The position numbers and the translations under genes are program-made. From Pseudomonas sp. LRP2-20 (GTDB lineage Bacteria > Pseudomonadota > Gammaproteobacteria > Pseudomonadales > Pseudomonadaceae): a DNA stretch of 64,000 bases. The stretch covers positions 4,222,001-4,286,000 of the forward strand of contig NZ_AP025944.1 in assembly GCF_024349685.1 (NCBI RefSeq), written 5' to 3'. Shown in pieces: positions 40,301 to 49,854 of this stretch (position 1 is its first letter; every line of letters starts with the position of its first letter). Under the pieces are notes generated by a model. That model did no database searches, was not told the origin of the DNA, and saw only the letters and a program-made list of their open reading frames with translations.

Positions 40301-40668
40301 ATCGACGCACGCCGGTACAGCAGTTCCAGCAGGGTGACAGCGAAGTGTTCCTGATCAGCCTGAAGGCTGGGGGTGTGGGGCTGAACCTGACTGCGGCAGA
40401 TACCGTGATCCACTTCGACCCGTGGTGGAACCCGGCCAGCGAGAACCAGGCGACCGACCGCGCCTACCGGATTGGCCAGGACAAGCCGGTGTTCGTGTTC
40501 AAGCTGATTACCCGAGGGACGGTGGAAGAGAAGATCCAGGCACTGCAGCAGGAGAAGGCAGCGCTGGCGGCGAGCCTGCTCGATGGCGGGCAGGCGGGGC
40601 AGTGGCGGCTGGGGGATGAGGAGATCGACGCGCTGTTTGCGCCGCTGCCAGGCAAGCGCGGGCGGTGA
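37324..40668 (+). CDS. SWIM zinc-finger SNF2-family helicase
   Basis: 1114 residues. An N-terminal SWIM zinc finger (CEGTCSCPVGADCKHCA, about residue 77) precedes a long central region and a RapA/HepA-like ATPase: Walker A DDMGLGKTLQAL (about 669), DEAQNIKS (about 767), motif III CLTGTPMENN, and helicase C domain with LLFSQFTSMLALIQQ, SLKAGGVGLNLTAADTVIHFDPWWNPA and QATDRAYRIGQDK. Probably moves on DNA or remodels protein-DNA complexes; the exact role is unknown. Codon use changes sharply near 38400: before it AGA, AGG, ATA, ACA and GCT codons are common, after it almost absent, as if the first third had another origin. GTG start. Confidence 0.85.
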   Translation: MSESDAQFFVRAHDGWTLAFDRKSLQRGLDYAEDGRSEIVSILDMTIRAQCTGSEGRTYYQRITLDMTEDGLECEGTCSCPVGADCKHCAAALYLLERGPDYAEGDHDVTHATDEAAQQTLDLPPELAVWVEALEVPAKPAEPAKRKGPSLFYVVSSEHGRCMLSVFKGSGQVGADLKLGRPSSLPELIYYTPKYVGDDDLRILRLIDSLSKDYSLPIARLEGKKGAELYEYALATGRLLYSQQQTQLTPGPDLHAEFRWVRLDNGSYRGAWHHHENAHTVALPLDPLYYVDAQTGLTGKLLHDLDPFVASQLASAPTVPEHLIIPLSHRLNALNRQVPTPTTVRSVLLDDIQPNAHLTLGSLEFSAYTPKTGRMQRQMQHRAALAFDYDGLRASGSDDKPLTRLIDATNQRIRRQPQAEQALRKVLRDLGFKPATRQSKALPDSAGEMLQLPDDEAWLRFARDGLPRLREAGWEIDIHRDFAFNLQEVDDWYASIDEAPGHEWFDLELGIVVEGQRHSLLPIVLQLLRSNPELLRPSELARRSDDEHLLIDLNRGRLDSPALRVALPYGRIKAVMGTLGELYLHEDAVGPSLRMDRADAARLNEIAHLPLHWEGGAHVRDLGRRLRDARDLQVEVPSGLNATLRPYQQQGLNWLQALREMGTGGILGDDMGLGKTLQALAHLLLEKQSGRLTAPALAVMPTSLVPNWLDEAQRFAPGLRVLALHGPGRSKHFAKLDEYDLVLSTYALVPRDLEHLRAQTWHVLVLDEAQNIKSSTSKAALAVCELQANQRLCLTGTPMENNLGELWSIFHFLMPGWLGDVKRFNQDYRTPIERHGDVERLAHLVSRVRPFLLRRTKEQVATELPAKTEMVHWVELSDAQRDTYEAVRVAMDKKVRDEIARNGAARSQIVILDALLKLRQVCCDLRLVKGVETKGNQADKGKLGALLDMLEELLSEGRRVLLFSQFTSMLALIQQELEKRKIRYSLLTGDTRDRRTPVQQFQQGDSEVFLISLKAGGVGLNLTAADTVIHFDPWWNPASENQATDRAYRIGQDKPVFVFKLITRGTVEEKIQALQQEKAALAASLLDGGQAGQWRLGDEEIDALFAPLPGKRGR

Positions 40669-40705
40669 TGGCTTCGGGTGCATGCCTTTAGCGTTTGGTC
40701 GCCTG

Positions 40706-40936
40706 TGAGATCGAGCGCCGCCCGCGCGGCGCATCGCGAGCTAGCGCTCGCTCCTACGTTTGTTTCGGGCCAGTTATTCCTGGGGGATTTGCGCGCGTAC
40801 GCTTTGGCGCATGGCGCGGTATCGCGTCGTATGAACCAGGCGGTCGCGCGCGCCTGCCACAGGCGTTACTGGCCCGAAACAAACGTAGGAGCGAGCGCTA
40901 GCTCGCGATGCGCCGCGCGGGCGGCGCTCGATCTCA
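40706..40936. repeat. 69-bp perfect inverted repeat (MITE-like)
   Basis: Arms 40706-40774 and 40868-40936 are exact reverse complements over 69 bases, separated by 93 bases. Each arm runs TGAGATCGAGCGCCGCCCGC ... TTTCGGGCCAGT inward and itself includes the smaller palindrome GCGAGCTAGCGCTCGC. It is unlike the REP elements elsewhere in the window. It fills the 40669-40970 spacer between the convergent helicase and nagZ genes; no reading frame of interest in the central part. Confidence 0.9.
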
Positions 40937-40970
40937 GCAACCCCAGATTACTCAAGCCCTACGCTTGGGC

Positions 40971-41981
40971 TCAATCAACCAGCTGGGCGTCCTTCAAGGC
41001 CCCCAGGGCCTCAAGCCAACGCGGCTGCTGCCGGTAATCCGTCCGGGCAAAGCCACGCCCACGCATCTGCGCAATGCGCGGCGACGGCTTGACCTTCAAG
41101 CGCTGCGCCGCAGTCAACGCCAGCTCCGCCGCCGCCCGGTCATTGCACACCAGGCCCATGTCGCAACCGGCGCTCAGCGCCGCCTCGATACGATTGGCCG
41201 CATCGCCGACCACATGTGCACCGGCCATCGACAGGTCGTCACTGAAGATCACCCCATCGAAGCCCAGCTCGCCACGCAGGATGTCCTGCAACCAGCGCCG
41301 CGAGAACCCGGCCGGCTGGTTGTCGACCTGTGGGTAGATGACATGCGCCGGCATTACCGCCGCCAGTTGCCCGCCAAGGCGGGAGAATGGCAACAGGTCC
41401 GCCTGGCGCAGCTGGTCGAGGCTGCGCTCGTCTGTTGGAATCGCCACATGCGAATCCGCCTCGGCCCAGCCATGCCCAGGGAAGTGCTTGCCACAAGCCG
41501 CCATGCCCGCTGCATTCATGCCCCGGATAAAGGCCCCGGCCAACTGCGTGGCGCGCTGCGGGTCGCCTTCGAAGGCACGGCTGCCAACCACCGCACTGCG
41601 CTGGTGATCGAGGTCGAGCACCGGGGCAAAGCTGAGGTCCAGGCCGACCGCCAGCACTTCGGTTGCCATCAGCCAGCCGCACTGCTCGGCCAGGTACTCG
41701 GCATTGGCATTGTCAGCGATGGCGCGCATCGCTGGCAGGCGTACGAAGCCCTGGCGCAGGCGCTGCACCCGCCCGCCTTCCTGGTCGACCGCAAGGATCA
41801 GGTCGGGGCGAATGGCGCGGATCGAGGCGCACAGTTCACGCACCTGGCGCGGGCTGTCGATGTTGCGGGCAAAGATGATCAGGCCGGCCACTTCCGGCTG
41901 GCGCAGGAGCTGGCGATCCTCGGCAGTCAGCCATTTACCGGCGATATCCACCATCAGGGAGCCTTGCAGGCTGGCGGTCAT
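40971..41981 (-). CDS. nagZ: Beta-N-acetylhexosaminidase (peptidoglycan recycling)
   Basis: 336-residue family 3 glycosidase. LILAVDQEGGRVQRLRQGF and the catalytic loop CGKHFPGHGWAEADSH (His-Asp dyad) are diagnostic of NagZ, and GVIFSDDLSMAGAHVVG holds the nucleophilic aspartate. The cytoplasmic enzyme removes GlcNAc from anhydro-muropeptides, feeding recycling and AmpC signalling. ATG 41981 has GAAGGA six bases upstream. Confidence 0.95.
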   Translation of the reverse strand: MTASLQGSLMVDIAGKWLTAEDRQLLRQPEVAGLIIFARNIDSPRQVRELCASIRAIRPDLILAVDQEGGRVQRLRQGFVRLPAMRAIADNANAEYLAEQCGWLMATEVLAVGLDLSFAPVLDLDHQRSAVVGSRAFEGDPQRATQLAGAFIRGMNAAGMAACGKHFPGHGWAEADSHVAIPTDERSLDQLRQADLLPFSRLGGQLAAVMPAHVIYPQVDNQPAGFSRRWLQDILRGELGFDGVIFSDDLSMAGAHVVGDAANRIEAALSAGCDMGLVCNDRAAAELALTAAQRLKVKPSPRIAQMRGRGFARTDYRQQPRWLEALGALKDAQLVD

Positions 41982-41991
41982 AGGCAATCCT

Positions 41992-42516
41992 TCATTGCAG
42001 ATTCAGTGAAGCCCACTGGGGGCAGGCAGCCTCGTCGATGCGCACCGGGCAATGTGCCGGCACACACTCGAACAGGCCAAGCAGATCGGTGTTGTGCAAA
42101 CGTATGCAGCCATGGGACAGCGGCACGCCCAAGGGTTCCGTGTCAGGCGTGCCGTGCAGATAGATATAGCGGCGAAAAGTGTCAACGCTACCCAGGCGAT
42201 TGATGCCCGGCTCGCAGCCGCTTAGCCAGAGGATGCGGGTCAGGATCCAGTCTCGCCCGGGATGCTGCGCGTGCAGCGCCGGCGACCAGATCTCGCCCGT
42301 CCAGCGTCGCCCTTGCAGCACGGCATTGACTGGCAAGCCTGCGCCGATCCGCGCGCGCACCTGGTGCAGCCCGCGTGGCGTGCAACCCGAACCGTTGCGC
42401 TCACCTGCGCCATTACGCGCGGTGGATACCGCAAGACGCACGCGCAGCTGCCCTTGGGCAAAGCCGTAGAGGCGCTGGTCGGCGAGGGAGATGTGCAGGA
42501 AATCGAGGTCAGGCAT
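41992..42516 (-). CDS. L,D-transpeptidase (YkuD) family protein
   Basis: 174 residues, one YkuD domain: IYLHGTPDTEPLG followed by the catalytic SHGCIRLHNTDL with His and Cys. No signal peptide or LysM is visible, so secretion is unexplained. Ten bases upstream of nagZ and in the same direction, so the two form a cell-wall operon. Close homologues sit beside nagZ in other pseudomonads. Confidence 0.85.
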   Translation of the reverse strand: MPDLDFLHISLADQRLYGFAQGQLRVRLAVSTARNGAGERNGSGCTPRGLHQVRARIGAGLPVNAVLQGRRWTGEIWSPALHAQHPGRDWILTRILWLSGCEPGINRLGSVDTFRRYIYLHGTPDTEPLGVPLSHGCIRLHNTDLLGLFECVPAHCPVRIDEAACPQWASLNLQ

Positions 42517-42556
42517 GGGCGCTAGCTTAGCCGAAGCGCCCTGCCCCGCCCAGCCT

Positions 42557-43264
42557 TCAGGTCTTGACGGAAGCGCTGCCGGTCTTGCTGCGTGGGCGCA
42601 ACTGGGCGCTGGCCATGGCGTTGTCGGTGACGCCAGTGTCGGCCCGCATGCCGGCAGCCAGGAACGGCACCATCAGGCGCATGACCTGCTCGATCGAGGT
42701 GTTGATGCCGAAATCGGTCTCGGCAATGGCGCGCAGCGCCTTGATCCCGGACATGCTGAACGCCGCAGCGCCGAGCATGAAGTGCACGCGCCAGAACAGC
42801 TCAAGTGGTGGAATGCGCGGTGCGGCTTCGTTGACCAGCAACATGTAGCGCCGGAACACCTTGCCGTACATGTCCTCGAGATAGCGCCGCAGGTGGCCCT
42901 GGCTCTGGCTGAAGGCCAGGCCCAGCAGGCGCATGAAGATCGACAGGTCGTTGTTGCTGCGCGGCTGCACGGCCAACGCCTGCTCCACCAGCATTTCCAG
43001 CAGCTCTTCGAGGCTGGGTTTCTGCTCTGGCTTGGCCTGACGCCGCTCCAGCTCGCGCTCGAGACTGGCGCAGAACGGCCCGAGGAAGCGCGAGAAGACC
43101 GCCTGGATCAGGGCCTTTTTCGAACCGAAATGATAGTTGACCGCTGCGAGGTTGACCCCGGCCTTGCTGGTGATCAGCCGTAACGAGGTTTCCGCAAAGC
43201 CTCTTTCCGCGAACAGCTGCTCGGCAGCATCGAGAATGCGTTCAACGGTTTCAGATTGGGCCAT
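42557..43264 (-). CDS. psrA: TetR-family regulator PsrA
   Basis: 235 residues. The N-terminal DNA-binding part MAQSETVERILDAAEQLFAE and TSLRLITSKAGVNLAAVNYH agrees with PsrA, which represses fatty-acid degradation genes until long-chain fatty acids release it and which activates rpoS. The C-terminal ligand domain shows no striking feature. ATG 43264 gives the usual start; the longer frame to 43354 overlaps the operators. Two PsrA-type palindromes lie just upstream, so it is probably autoregulated. fadBA, a known target type, is in the same window. Confidence 0.9.
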   Translation of the reverse strand: MAQSETVERILDAAEQLFAERGFAETSLRLITSKAGVNLAAVNYHFGSKKALIQAVFSRFLGPFCASLERELERRQAKPEQKPSLEELLEMLVEQALAVQPRSNNDLSIFMRLLGLAFSQSQGHLRRYLEDMYGKVFRRYMLLVNEAAPRIPPLELFWRVHFMLGAAAFSMSGIKALRAIAETDFGINTSIEQVMRLMVPFLAAGMRADTGVTDNAMASAQLRPRSKTGSASVKT

Positions 43265-43285
43265 TACTACTCCGCCAGACAGAGA

Positions 43286-43312
43286 CAAACAGGTGTTTGA
43301 AACATACGTTTC
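43286..43312. promoter_or_regulatory. Tandem PsrA boxes upstream of psrA
   Basis: CAAAC-AGGT-GTTTG (43286-43299) runs directly into GAAAC-ATAC-GTTTC (43299-43312), sharing one base. Both fit the G/CAAAC N2-4 GTTTG/C consensus known for PsrA. Located 22-48 bases before the psrA ATG. Confidence 0.8.
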
Positions 43313-43431
43313 AGACCTGCATCTGTCAAGACTCGGTGACCGGGCGGTCGCCATTTAAAAGCGCCAGGATGCAGGCTGCAAGCGTCATCCTGGGTATTTC
43401 CTGCTGCTTTGTGCTTGCAGCGCATCCAGTA

Positions 43432-43466
43432 CTGTATATAATTCCAGTCACTGTATAAAAAGACAG
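43432..43466 (+). promoter_or_regulatory. Two LexA (SOS) boxes of lexA
   Basis: CTGTATATAATTCCAG (43432-43447) and CTGTATAAAAAGACAG (43451-43466) are two CTG-N10-CAG sites three bases apart, immediately before the lexA start. Double sites are usual for autoregulated lexA. Confidence 0.93.
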
Positions 43467-43476
43467 AGCGCCTGCC

Positions 43477-44085
43477 ATGTTGAAACTGACGCCACGCCAA
43501 GCCGAGATCCTGGCTTTCATCAAACGCTGCCTCGAAGACAACGGCTTCCCACCGACGCGTGCGGAAATCGCTCAGGAACTGGGCTTCAAGTCGCCGAACG
43601 CCGCCGAGGAGCACCTCAAGGCCCTGGCCCGTAAAGGCGCCATCGAAATGACCCCGGGCGCTTCCCGTGGCATCCGTATTCCAGGCTTTGAAGCCAAGGC
43701 CGAAGAAAACGGCTTGCCGATCATTGGCCGGGTCGCCGCAGGCGCACCGATCCTCGCCGAGCAGCACATCGAGCAATCCTGCAACATCAACCCGACCTTC
43801 TTCCACCCCCGCGCCGACTATTTGTTGCGCGTGCACGGCATGAGCATGAAGGACGTCGGTATCTTCGACGGCGACCTGCTGGCAGTGCACACCTGCCGTG
43901 AGGCCCGTAATGGCCAGATCGTCGTCGCCCGCATCGGCGACGAAGTGACCGTCAAGCGCTTCAAGCGTGAAGGCAGCAAGGTCTGGCTAATCGCTGAAAA
44001 CCCCGAGTTCGCCCCCATCGAAGTCGACCTGAAAGAACAGGAACTGGTGATCGAGGGTTTGAGTGTCGGCGTCATTCGCCGCTGA
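43477..44085 (+). CDS. lexA: SOS repressor LexA
   Basis: 202 residues: N-terminal winged helix ([40 protein letters not shown]) and C-terminal S24 peptidase. The Ala-Gly cleavage site is in GRVAAGAPI, the catalytic serine in [10 protein letters not shown] and the lysine in TVKRFKR. Autocleavage with RecA derepresses the SOS genes. sulA follows 13 bases later. It is the long (LexA1-like) type. Confidence 0.97.
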   Translation: MLKLTPRQAEILAFIKRCLEDNGFPPTRAEIAQELGFKSPNAAEEHLKALARKGAIEMTPGASRGIRIPGFEAKAEENGLPIIGRVAAGAPILAEQHIEQSCNINPTFFHPRADYLLRVHGMSMKDVGIFDGDLLAVHTCREARNGQIVVARIGDEVTVKRFKREGSKVWLIAENPEFAPIEVDLKEQELVIEGLSVGVIRR

Positions 44086-44098
44086 TCCAGGAGGCGTC

Positions 44099-44575
44099 AT
44101 GCAGCAGTCCATACAAGCACATCAGCAGGTCCAGCTTCCGCTGTTCGAAGCGTTCCTCGCCCAGCCGGTACTGCCTGGCCTGAAGGCCAGCGAGCAGGCA
44201 CGCAAGAGCAGCCATCCAGAGCTGTTCAGCGAACTGTCCCTGCGTGGCGCCCCCGAACACTGCCATAGCCTGCTGGCGCCGGTATTGCGCGATCTGAGCG
44301 AAGAGGAAGAGGCCCGCTGGCTGACGCTGATTGCTCCACCCACCAGCCTGACCCAGGCCTGGCTGCGTGATGCCGGGCTCAACCGCGAACGAATCCTGCT
44401 GCTGCATCCCGGCGGTAATCAAAGCGCACTGCAACTGGCCTGTGAAGCGCTACGCCTCGGCCGCAGCCACACCGTGGTCAGCTGGCTTGGCAGCGTCAAT
44501 GCTACCGCTCGCCAACAACTGGTACGCGCAGCCAGTGCCGGAAATGCACAAAGCCTGAACATCCGCCTCGGCTGA
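44099..44575 (+). CDS. sulA: SOS cell-division inhibitor SulA-like
   Basis: 158 residues after ATG 44099 with CAGGAGG upstream. The part LTLIAPPTSLTQAWLRDAGL and ILLLHPGGNQSALQLACEAL, ending in HTVVSWLG, agrees with pseudomonad SulA, which binds FtsZ and halts division during SOS. It shares the lexA promoter, as commonly seen in Pseudomonas. The N-terminal 40 residues are variable. Confidence 0.88.
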   Translation: MQQSIQAHQQVQLPLFEAFLAQPVLPGLKASEQARKSSHPELFSELSLRGAPEHCHSLLAPVLRDLSEEEEARWLTLIAPPTSLTQAWLRDAGLNRERILLLHPGGNQSALQLACEALRLGRSHTVVSWLGSVNATARQQLVRAASAGNAQSLNIRLG

Positions 44576-44587
44576 TGTTCAGGCTTT
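44550..44587 (+). terminator. Terminator of lexA-sulA
   Basis: AAAGCCTGAACATC and GATGTTCAGGCTTT are perfect 14-base inverted arms around CGCCTCGGCT; the hairpin starts inside the last codons of sulA. Confidence 0.85.
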
Positions 44588-44614
44588 GCCTGAGATGCCA
44601 GGTAAGCACACGCT

Positions 44615-44848
44615 TTAGTGAAGTACGCGCGGCCCTTCGTCGCGATCCAGTTCGCCATCAATGAGGCGCCCTGCCATCTGCACGCCAACGCTCAGCATGG
44701 CCTTGGCGACCTCGACATGTTGACCCTGCAGGAACGCCTTGGCGTCTTCCGAGAAATCCAGGGTTACCAGGGAGCCTTCATCCTCGGCGCGACGCAGCTC
44801 GATACGGCCATCAGGCAACTCGACAATTTCCAGAAACGACGTAGACAT
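44615..44848 (-). CDS. Small conserved hypothetical protein, 77 residues
   Basis: MSTSFLEIVELPDGRIELRR opens a compact acidic protein with no signal or membrane segment; later VEVAKAMLSVGVQMAGRLID. It appears to be the small conserved protein that lies beside lexA-sulA in pseudomonads. Function unknown. The ATG 44848 is preferred over the longer frame to 44905. Confidence 0.7.
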   Translation of the reverse strand: MSTSFLEIVELPDGRIELRRAEDEGSLVTLDFSEDAKAFLQGQHVEVAKAMLSVGVQMAGRLIDGELDRDEGPRVLH

Positions 44849-44898
44849 ATAGGGCAGTTCTCCACGAAAGGCCGTTAGTGTACCAGCCGCTGCAGCTA

Positions 44899-45414
44899 TC
44901 AGCACTCACTCAACGCGTCGCGGAAACGTCTCACCAAACCTTTAAGGTTGTTGCGCCAGCTTTCCAACTCTTCCCGCGACAACGCAGGATGCTCAGGTTC
45001 ATCGAGATTGACGGCCTGAATCAGCGGCTGGGTGACGTCGGTTTTCGGCGTTTTTTTCGCGACCGGTGGTCGGAACAAATCGGCATAAGCACTGAGCAGT
45101 TGCGCCAGCCAGGTTTCACGCTGGCGAATCAGCTCGAGCATTTCCGCAACTTCAGGGATGGCGATGCTGTTCAATGCATCGTCGGCGAGCGCCTGCTCGA
45201 CCGAAGCCACCACAGGCAAGCGGTAGAAGCCACCGATTTCATGACACAGCCCCAGCAGCGCGCCGTACAGGTGGAACAGCGCCGACTCACGCTCGGCCTG
45301 GACCAGACCCTGAGCGTTCATGGCCTGGCTCTGTTCGGCCTTGGCCATCGATTCGAGAGCGAGGCCGGCGAAGAACAGTTTTTGATTGGTGCGGGTGTAG
45401 AGTTCCTGGGCCAT
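44899..45414 (-). CDS. DUF6586 family protein
   Basis: 171 residues, helical throughout: MAQELYTRTNQKLFFAGLAL, then ESALFHLYGALLGLCHEIGG and a C-terminal WRNNLKGLVRRFRDALSE. Matches a Pseudomonas-restricted family annotated DUF6586 with no known role. The ATG at 45414 is used; the frame extends into REP DNA. It is encoded immediately downstream of topA in the same direction, across a REP pair. Confidence 0.7.
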   Translation of the reverse strand: MAQELYTRTNQKLFFAGLALESMAKAEQSQAMNAQGLVQAERESALFHLYGALLGLCHEIGGFYRLPVVASVEQALADDALNSIAIPEVAEMLELIRQRETWLAQLLSAYADLFRPPVAKKTPKTDVTQPLIQAVNLDEPEHPALSREELESWRNNLKGLVRRFRDALSEC

Positions 45415-45465
45415 TTTCAATGCCCTCCGTAAGGCTGCGAGGCGGATAGCTGCATCATAAATGAT

Positions 45466-45585
45466 TAGGGCCGCTTTGCGGCCCATCGCCGGCAAGCCCG
45501 GCTCCCACAAGGTTGCATCAAGCCCGAAGACTACACAGTACCTGTGGGAGCCGGGCTTGCCGGCGATGGGCTGCAAAGCAGCCCC
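45466..45585. repeat. REP pair (inverted, second subtype)
   Basis: GGGCCGCTTTGCGGCCCATC + GCCGGCAAGCCCGGCTCCCA (45466-45511) facing its near complement at 45540-45585, between topA and the DUF6586 gene. Confidence 0.8.
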
Positions 45586-45603
45586 AATCAAAGCACTGAG
45601 GGA

Positions 45604-48216
45604 TCAGCGCTTGTCTTCAACCTTCCAAGCACCACCGTCGTAGAACGCTTTCCAGCCGGTCGGCTTGCCATCGACCTCGGACTGCACGTACTGCTCCTTG
45701 GTCTTGCGGCTGTAACGAATCACTGCTGGGCGCCCTTCCGGGTCTTTCTGCGGCGCATCGCACAGGAAGTGGTACTTCGGATCTATCTCGTGCTTGTGCG
45801 GCACGATCTCCGACACGAGCGGTGCACGGGTTTCGCGATTTTTCGGGAACTGGCTGGCAGCCAGGAACAACCCCGAAGCGCCGTCACGCAGCACATAGGT
45901 GTCATCGACCTTCTCGCACTTGAGCTCCGGCATATCCACCTTGTCCATCTTCGGTGGCGCTGCCTCACCGCTCTTGAGCAGCTTGCGGGTGTTCTTGCAC
46001 GCAGGGTTGGTGCAGCCGAAGAACTTGCCGAAACGGCCGGTCTTGAGCTGCATTTCGCTGCCGCACTTGTCGCACTCCAGGCTCGGCCCTTCGTAGCCCT
46101 TGATGCGGTAGCTGCCCTGCTCGATCTCGTAGCCGGCGCAATCCGGGTTGTTACCGCAGATGTGCAGCTTGTGCTTCTCGTCCAGCAGGTAGGCATCCAT
46201 CGCCGTGGCGCAGATCGGGCAGCGGTGCTTGCCCAGCAGCACGCGCGATTCCGATTCACCCTCGTCGTCCGCAGCAATCTCGTCACCCGGCACCAGGTTC
46301 ACGGTGGCCTTGCAGCGTTCCTTCGGCGGCAGGCTGTAACCCGAGCAACCCAGGAACACACCGGTGGAAGCAGTGCGGATCATCATCGGCCGGCCGCATT
46401 CCTTGCACGGAATGTTGGTCATGGTCGGCTGGTTGGCGCGCATGCCGCTTTCAGGAGACTCTGCGGTCAGCAGTTTCTTGCTGAAGTCGCCGTAGAACTC
46501 GTCGAGTACGTTTTTCCAGTCACGCTCACCCTGGGCCACGTCGTCGAGATTCTCTTCCATGTCGGCGGTGAAGCCGTAGTCCATCAGGTTGGAGAAGCTT
46601 TCCGACAGGCGCTCGGTGACGATGTCACCCATCTTCTCGGAGTAGAAGCGGCGATTGTGCAGGGTGACGTAACCGCGATCCTGAATGGTGGAAATGATCG
46701 CCGCATAGGTCGACGGGCGGCCAATGCCGCGCTTTTCCATTTCCTTGACCAGGCTGGCTTCGGTGAAGCGCGCTGGCGGCTTGGTGAAGTGCTGGCTCGG
46801 GTCGAGCTGGATCAGCTTGAGCGCTTCGCCCTGGGCCATTTCCGGCAGCACGTCGTCTTCGCCCGGCTTGCTCTGCTGTGGCAGCACACGGGTGTAACCG
46901 TCGAACTTGAGGATGCGGCCCTTGGCGCGCAGCTCGAAGTCGCCCGCTGCCACGGTGACGCTGGTGGACAGGTACTGCGCCGGAGGCATCTGGCAGGCCA
47001 GGAACTGGCGCCAGATCAGCTCGTACAGGCGCTCTGCGTCCCGCTCCATGCCACTGAGCTTGGTCGGGTGCGTGTTGACGTCGGACGGGCGAATCGCCTC
47101 GTGCGCTTCCTGGGCACCTTCCTTGCTGCCGTACACCAGCGGGGCTTCCGGCAGGTACTGCTTGCCGAACTCGCGTTCGATGTAGCTGCGCGCCATGTCC
47201 AGGGCGTCGGCCGACAGGTTGGTCGAGTCGGTACGCATGTAGGTGATGTAACCCGCTTCGTACAGACGCTGGGCCATCATCATGGTCTTCTTCACCCCGA
47301 AGCCCAGGCGGTTGCTCGCCGCCTGCTGCAGGGTGGAGGTGATGAACGGGGCCGACGGCTTGCTGCTGGTCGGGCGGTCTTCGCGCTTGATCACGCTGTA
47401 GCTGGAAGCCTTGAGCTTCTCCAGCGCGGCCATGGCCTGGGCTTCGTTCAGCGGTTTGAAGGCTTCGCCTTTCTCGCGCGCCACTTCGAAGCGCACCTTG
47501 GCGCTCTTGGCAGTACCGAGATCGGCGTGCACTTCCCAGTATTCTTCCGGCACGAAGGCGCGGATCTCGCGCTCACGCTCGACCACCAGCTTCACCGCGA
47601 CCGACTGCACGCGGCCGGCAGACAGGCCACGGGCGATCTTGGCCCACAGCAGTGGCGAGACCATGTAGCCCACCACGCGGTCGAGGAAACGCCGCGCCTG
47701 CTGGGCATTGACCCGGTCGATATCCAGCTCGCCAGGCTGCGAGAACGCTTCCTGAATCGCCTTCTTGGTAATTTCGTTGAACACCACGCGCTTGTAGCGG
47801 GTGTCGTCACCACCGATGGCTTCGCGCAGGTGCCAGGCAATGGCTTCCCCTTCGCGATCCAAGTCGGTTGCGAGGTAGATGGTGTCGGCATCCTTGGCCA
47901 GGCGGCGCAGCTCTTCGATCACCTTCTCCTTGCCGGGAAGGATCTCGTACTTGGCCTTCCAACCGTGCTCGGGGTCGACGCCCATGCGCGCCACCAGCTG
48001 GCGACGGGCCTTCTCTTTCGGCGACAGCGCCGGAGCCTCACCCGCAGCGGCCTTGCCACGCTTGGCGGCCGGCTCTTTGCTTGCGCTGGCCGAACCGCTG
48101 GTGGGGAGGTCTCGGATATGGCCGATACTCGACTTCACCACGTACTGGTTGCCCAGGTACTTGTTGATGGTCTTGGCCTTGGCCGGGGATTCCACAATGA
48201 CCAGCGATTTGCCCAT
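45604..48216 (-). CDS. topA: DNA topoisomerase I
   Basis: 870 residues. Toprim domain at the start ([35 protein letters not shown] with the metal-binding acidic set) and the active-site tyrosine in [15 protein letters not shown]. Three zinc ribbons at the C-terminus begin [17 protein letters not shown] and CDKCGSEM, followed by a lysine-rich and long tail as in pseudomonads. Relaxes negative supercoils. Length fits the family. Confidence 0.97.
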   Translation of the reverse strand: MGKSLVIVESPAKAKTINKYLGNQYVVKSSIGHIRDLPTSGSASASKEPAAKRGKAAAGEAPALSPKEKARRQLVARMGVDPEHGWKAKYEILPGKEKVIEELRRLAKDADTIYLATDLDREGEAIAWHLREAIGGDDTRYKRVVFNEITKKAIQEAFSQPGELDIDRVNAQQARRFLDRVVGYMVSPLLWAKIARGLSAGRVQSVAVKLVVEREREIRAFVPEEYWEVHADLGTAKSAKVRFEVAREKGEAFKPLNEAQAMAALEKLKASSYSVIKREDRPTSSKPSAPFITSTLQQAASNRLGFGVKKTMMMAQRLYEAGYITYMRTDSTNLSADALDMARSYIEREFGKQYLPEAPLVYGSKEGAQEAHEAIRPSDVNTHPTKLSGMERDAERLYELIWRQFLACQMPPAQYLSTSVTVAAGDFELRAKGRILKFDGYTRVLPQQSKPGEDDVLPEMAQGEALKLIQLDPSQHFTKPPARFTEASLVKEMEKRGIGRPSTYAAIISTIQDRGYVTLHNRRFYSEKMGDIVTERLSESFSNLMDYGFTADMEENLDDVAQGERDWKNVLDEFYGDFSKKLLTAESPESGMRANQPTMTNIPCKECGRPMMIRTASTGVFLGCSGYSLPPKERCKATVNLVPGDEIAADDEGESESRVLLGKHRCPICATAMDAYLLDEKHKLHICGNNPDCAGYEIEQGSYRIKGYEGPSLECDKCGSEMQLKTGRFGKFFGCTNPACKNTRKLLKSGEAAPPKMDKVDMPELKCEKVDDTYVLRDGASGLFLAASQFPKNRETRAPLVSEIVPHKHEIDPKYHFLCDAPQKDPEGRPAVIRYSRKTKEQYVQSEVDGKPTGWKAFYDGGAWKVEDKR

Positions 48217-48316
48217 GGATCGGAGTATTCCTGAATCTGAAGATGAAAAACGCGTCAGGTGCCGGACGCGGCACCGCTATATATAGTGGCAAAAGAGTGA
48301 GGTCAAGCGTGGTCGA

Positions 48317-48568
48317 TCACGCTTGCGACTTGCCAGACAGCTCAGGCAGCCCTTCTTCGGCCTTGACCAAAGCAAAGCGCGGCACCTGCTCGCCGTCAAC
48401 CTCGACGGACTCCTGGAACATCGCAAGCGGCCTTACCCAGAAGCTGTAATCACCATACAGACATTGGTAGAAGACCATCCACTCTTCATTCTCGGAGTGC
48501 CGTGCAACACTGAAGACACGGTACTCAGGCCCTTTGTAATGCCGGTATACGCCTGGTTGTATCTGCAT
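48317..48568 (-). CDS. DUF1653 family protein
   Basis: 83 residues. MQIQPGVYRHYKGPEYRVFS and EWMVFYQCLYGDYSFWVRPLAMFQE, two conserved aromatic blocks, are those of DUF1653, a small SH3-like fold family without known function. The start ATG 48568 follows AGGAAGGG. 79 bases downstream of the fadA stop, behind the fadBA terminator. Confidence 0.85.
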   Translation of the reverse strand: MQIQPGVYRHYKGPEYRVFSVARHSENEEWMVFYQCLYGDYSFWVRPLAMFQESVEVDGEQVPRFALVKAEEGLPELSGKSQA

Positions 48569-48589
48569 GTCGCCCTTCCTCTTGAAACA

Positions 48590-48628
48590 AATTCTGTAAA
48601 AAACAAAAACCGGGGCACAAGGCCCCGG
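48590..48628 (-). terminator. Terminator of fadBA
   Basis: On the minus strand CCGGGGCC-TTGT-GCCCCGG is followed by TTTTTGTTTTTT, 20 bases after the fadA stop. Confidence 0.9.
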
Positions 48629-48647
48629 CTGCTGTCCCACAACGCGA

Positions 48648-49838
<1,191 letters not shown>

Positions 49839-49854
49839 CTAGCTCGTTGACCAC

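Noticed and set aside
45544..48234. 896-residue frame antisense to topA
   Set aside because: Shadow frame with no ribosome site or recognisable domain.
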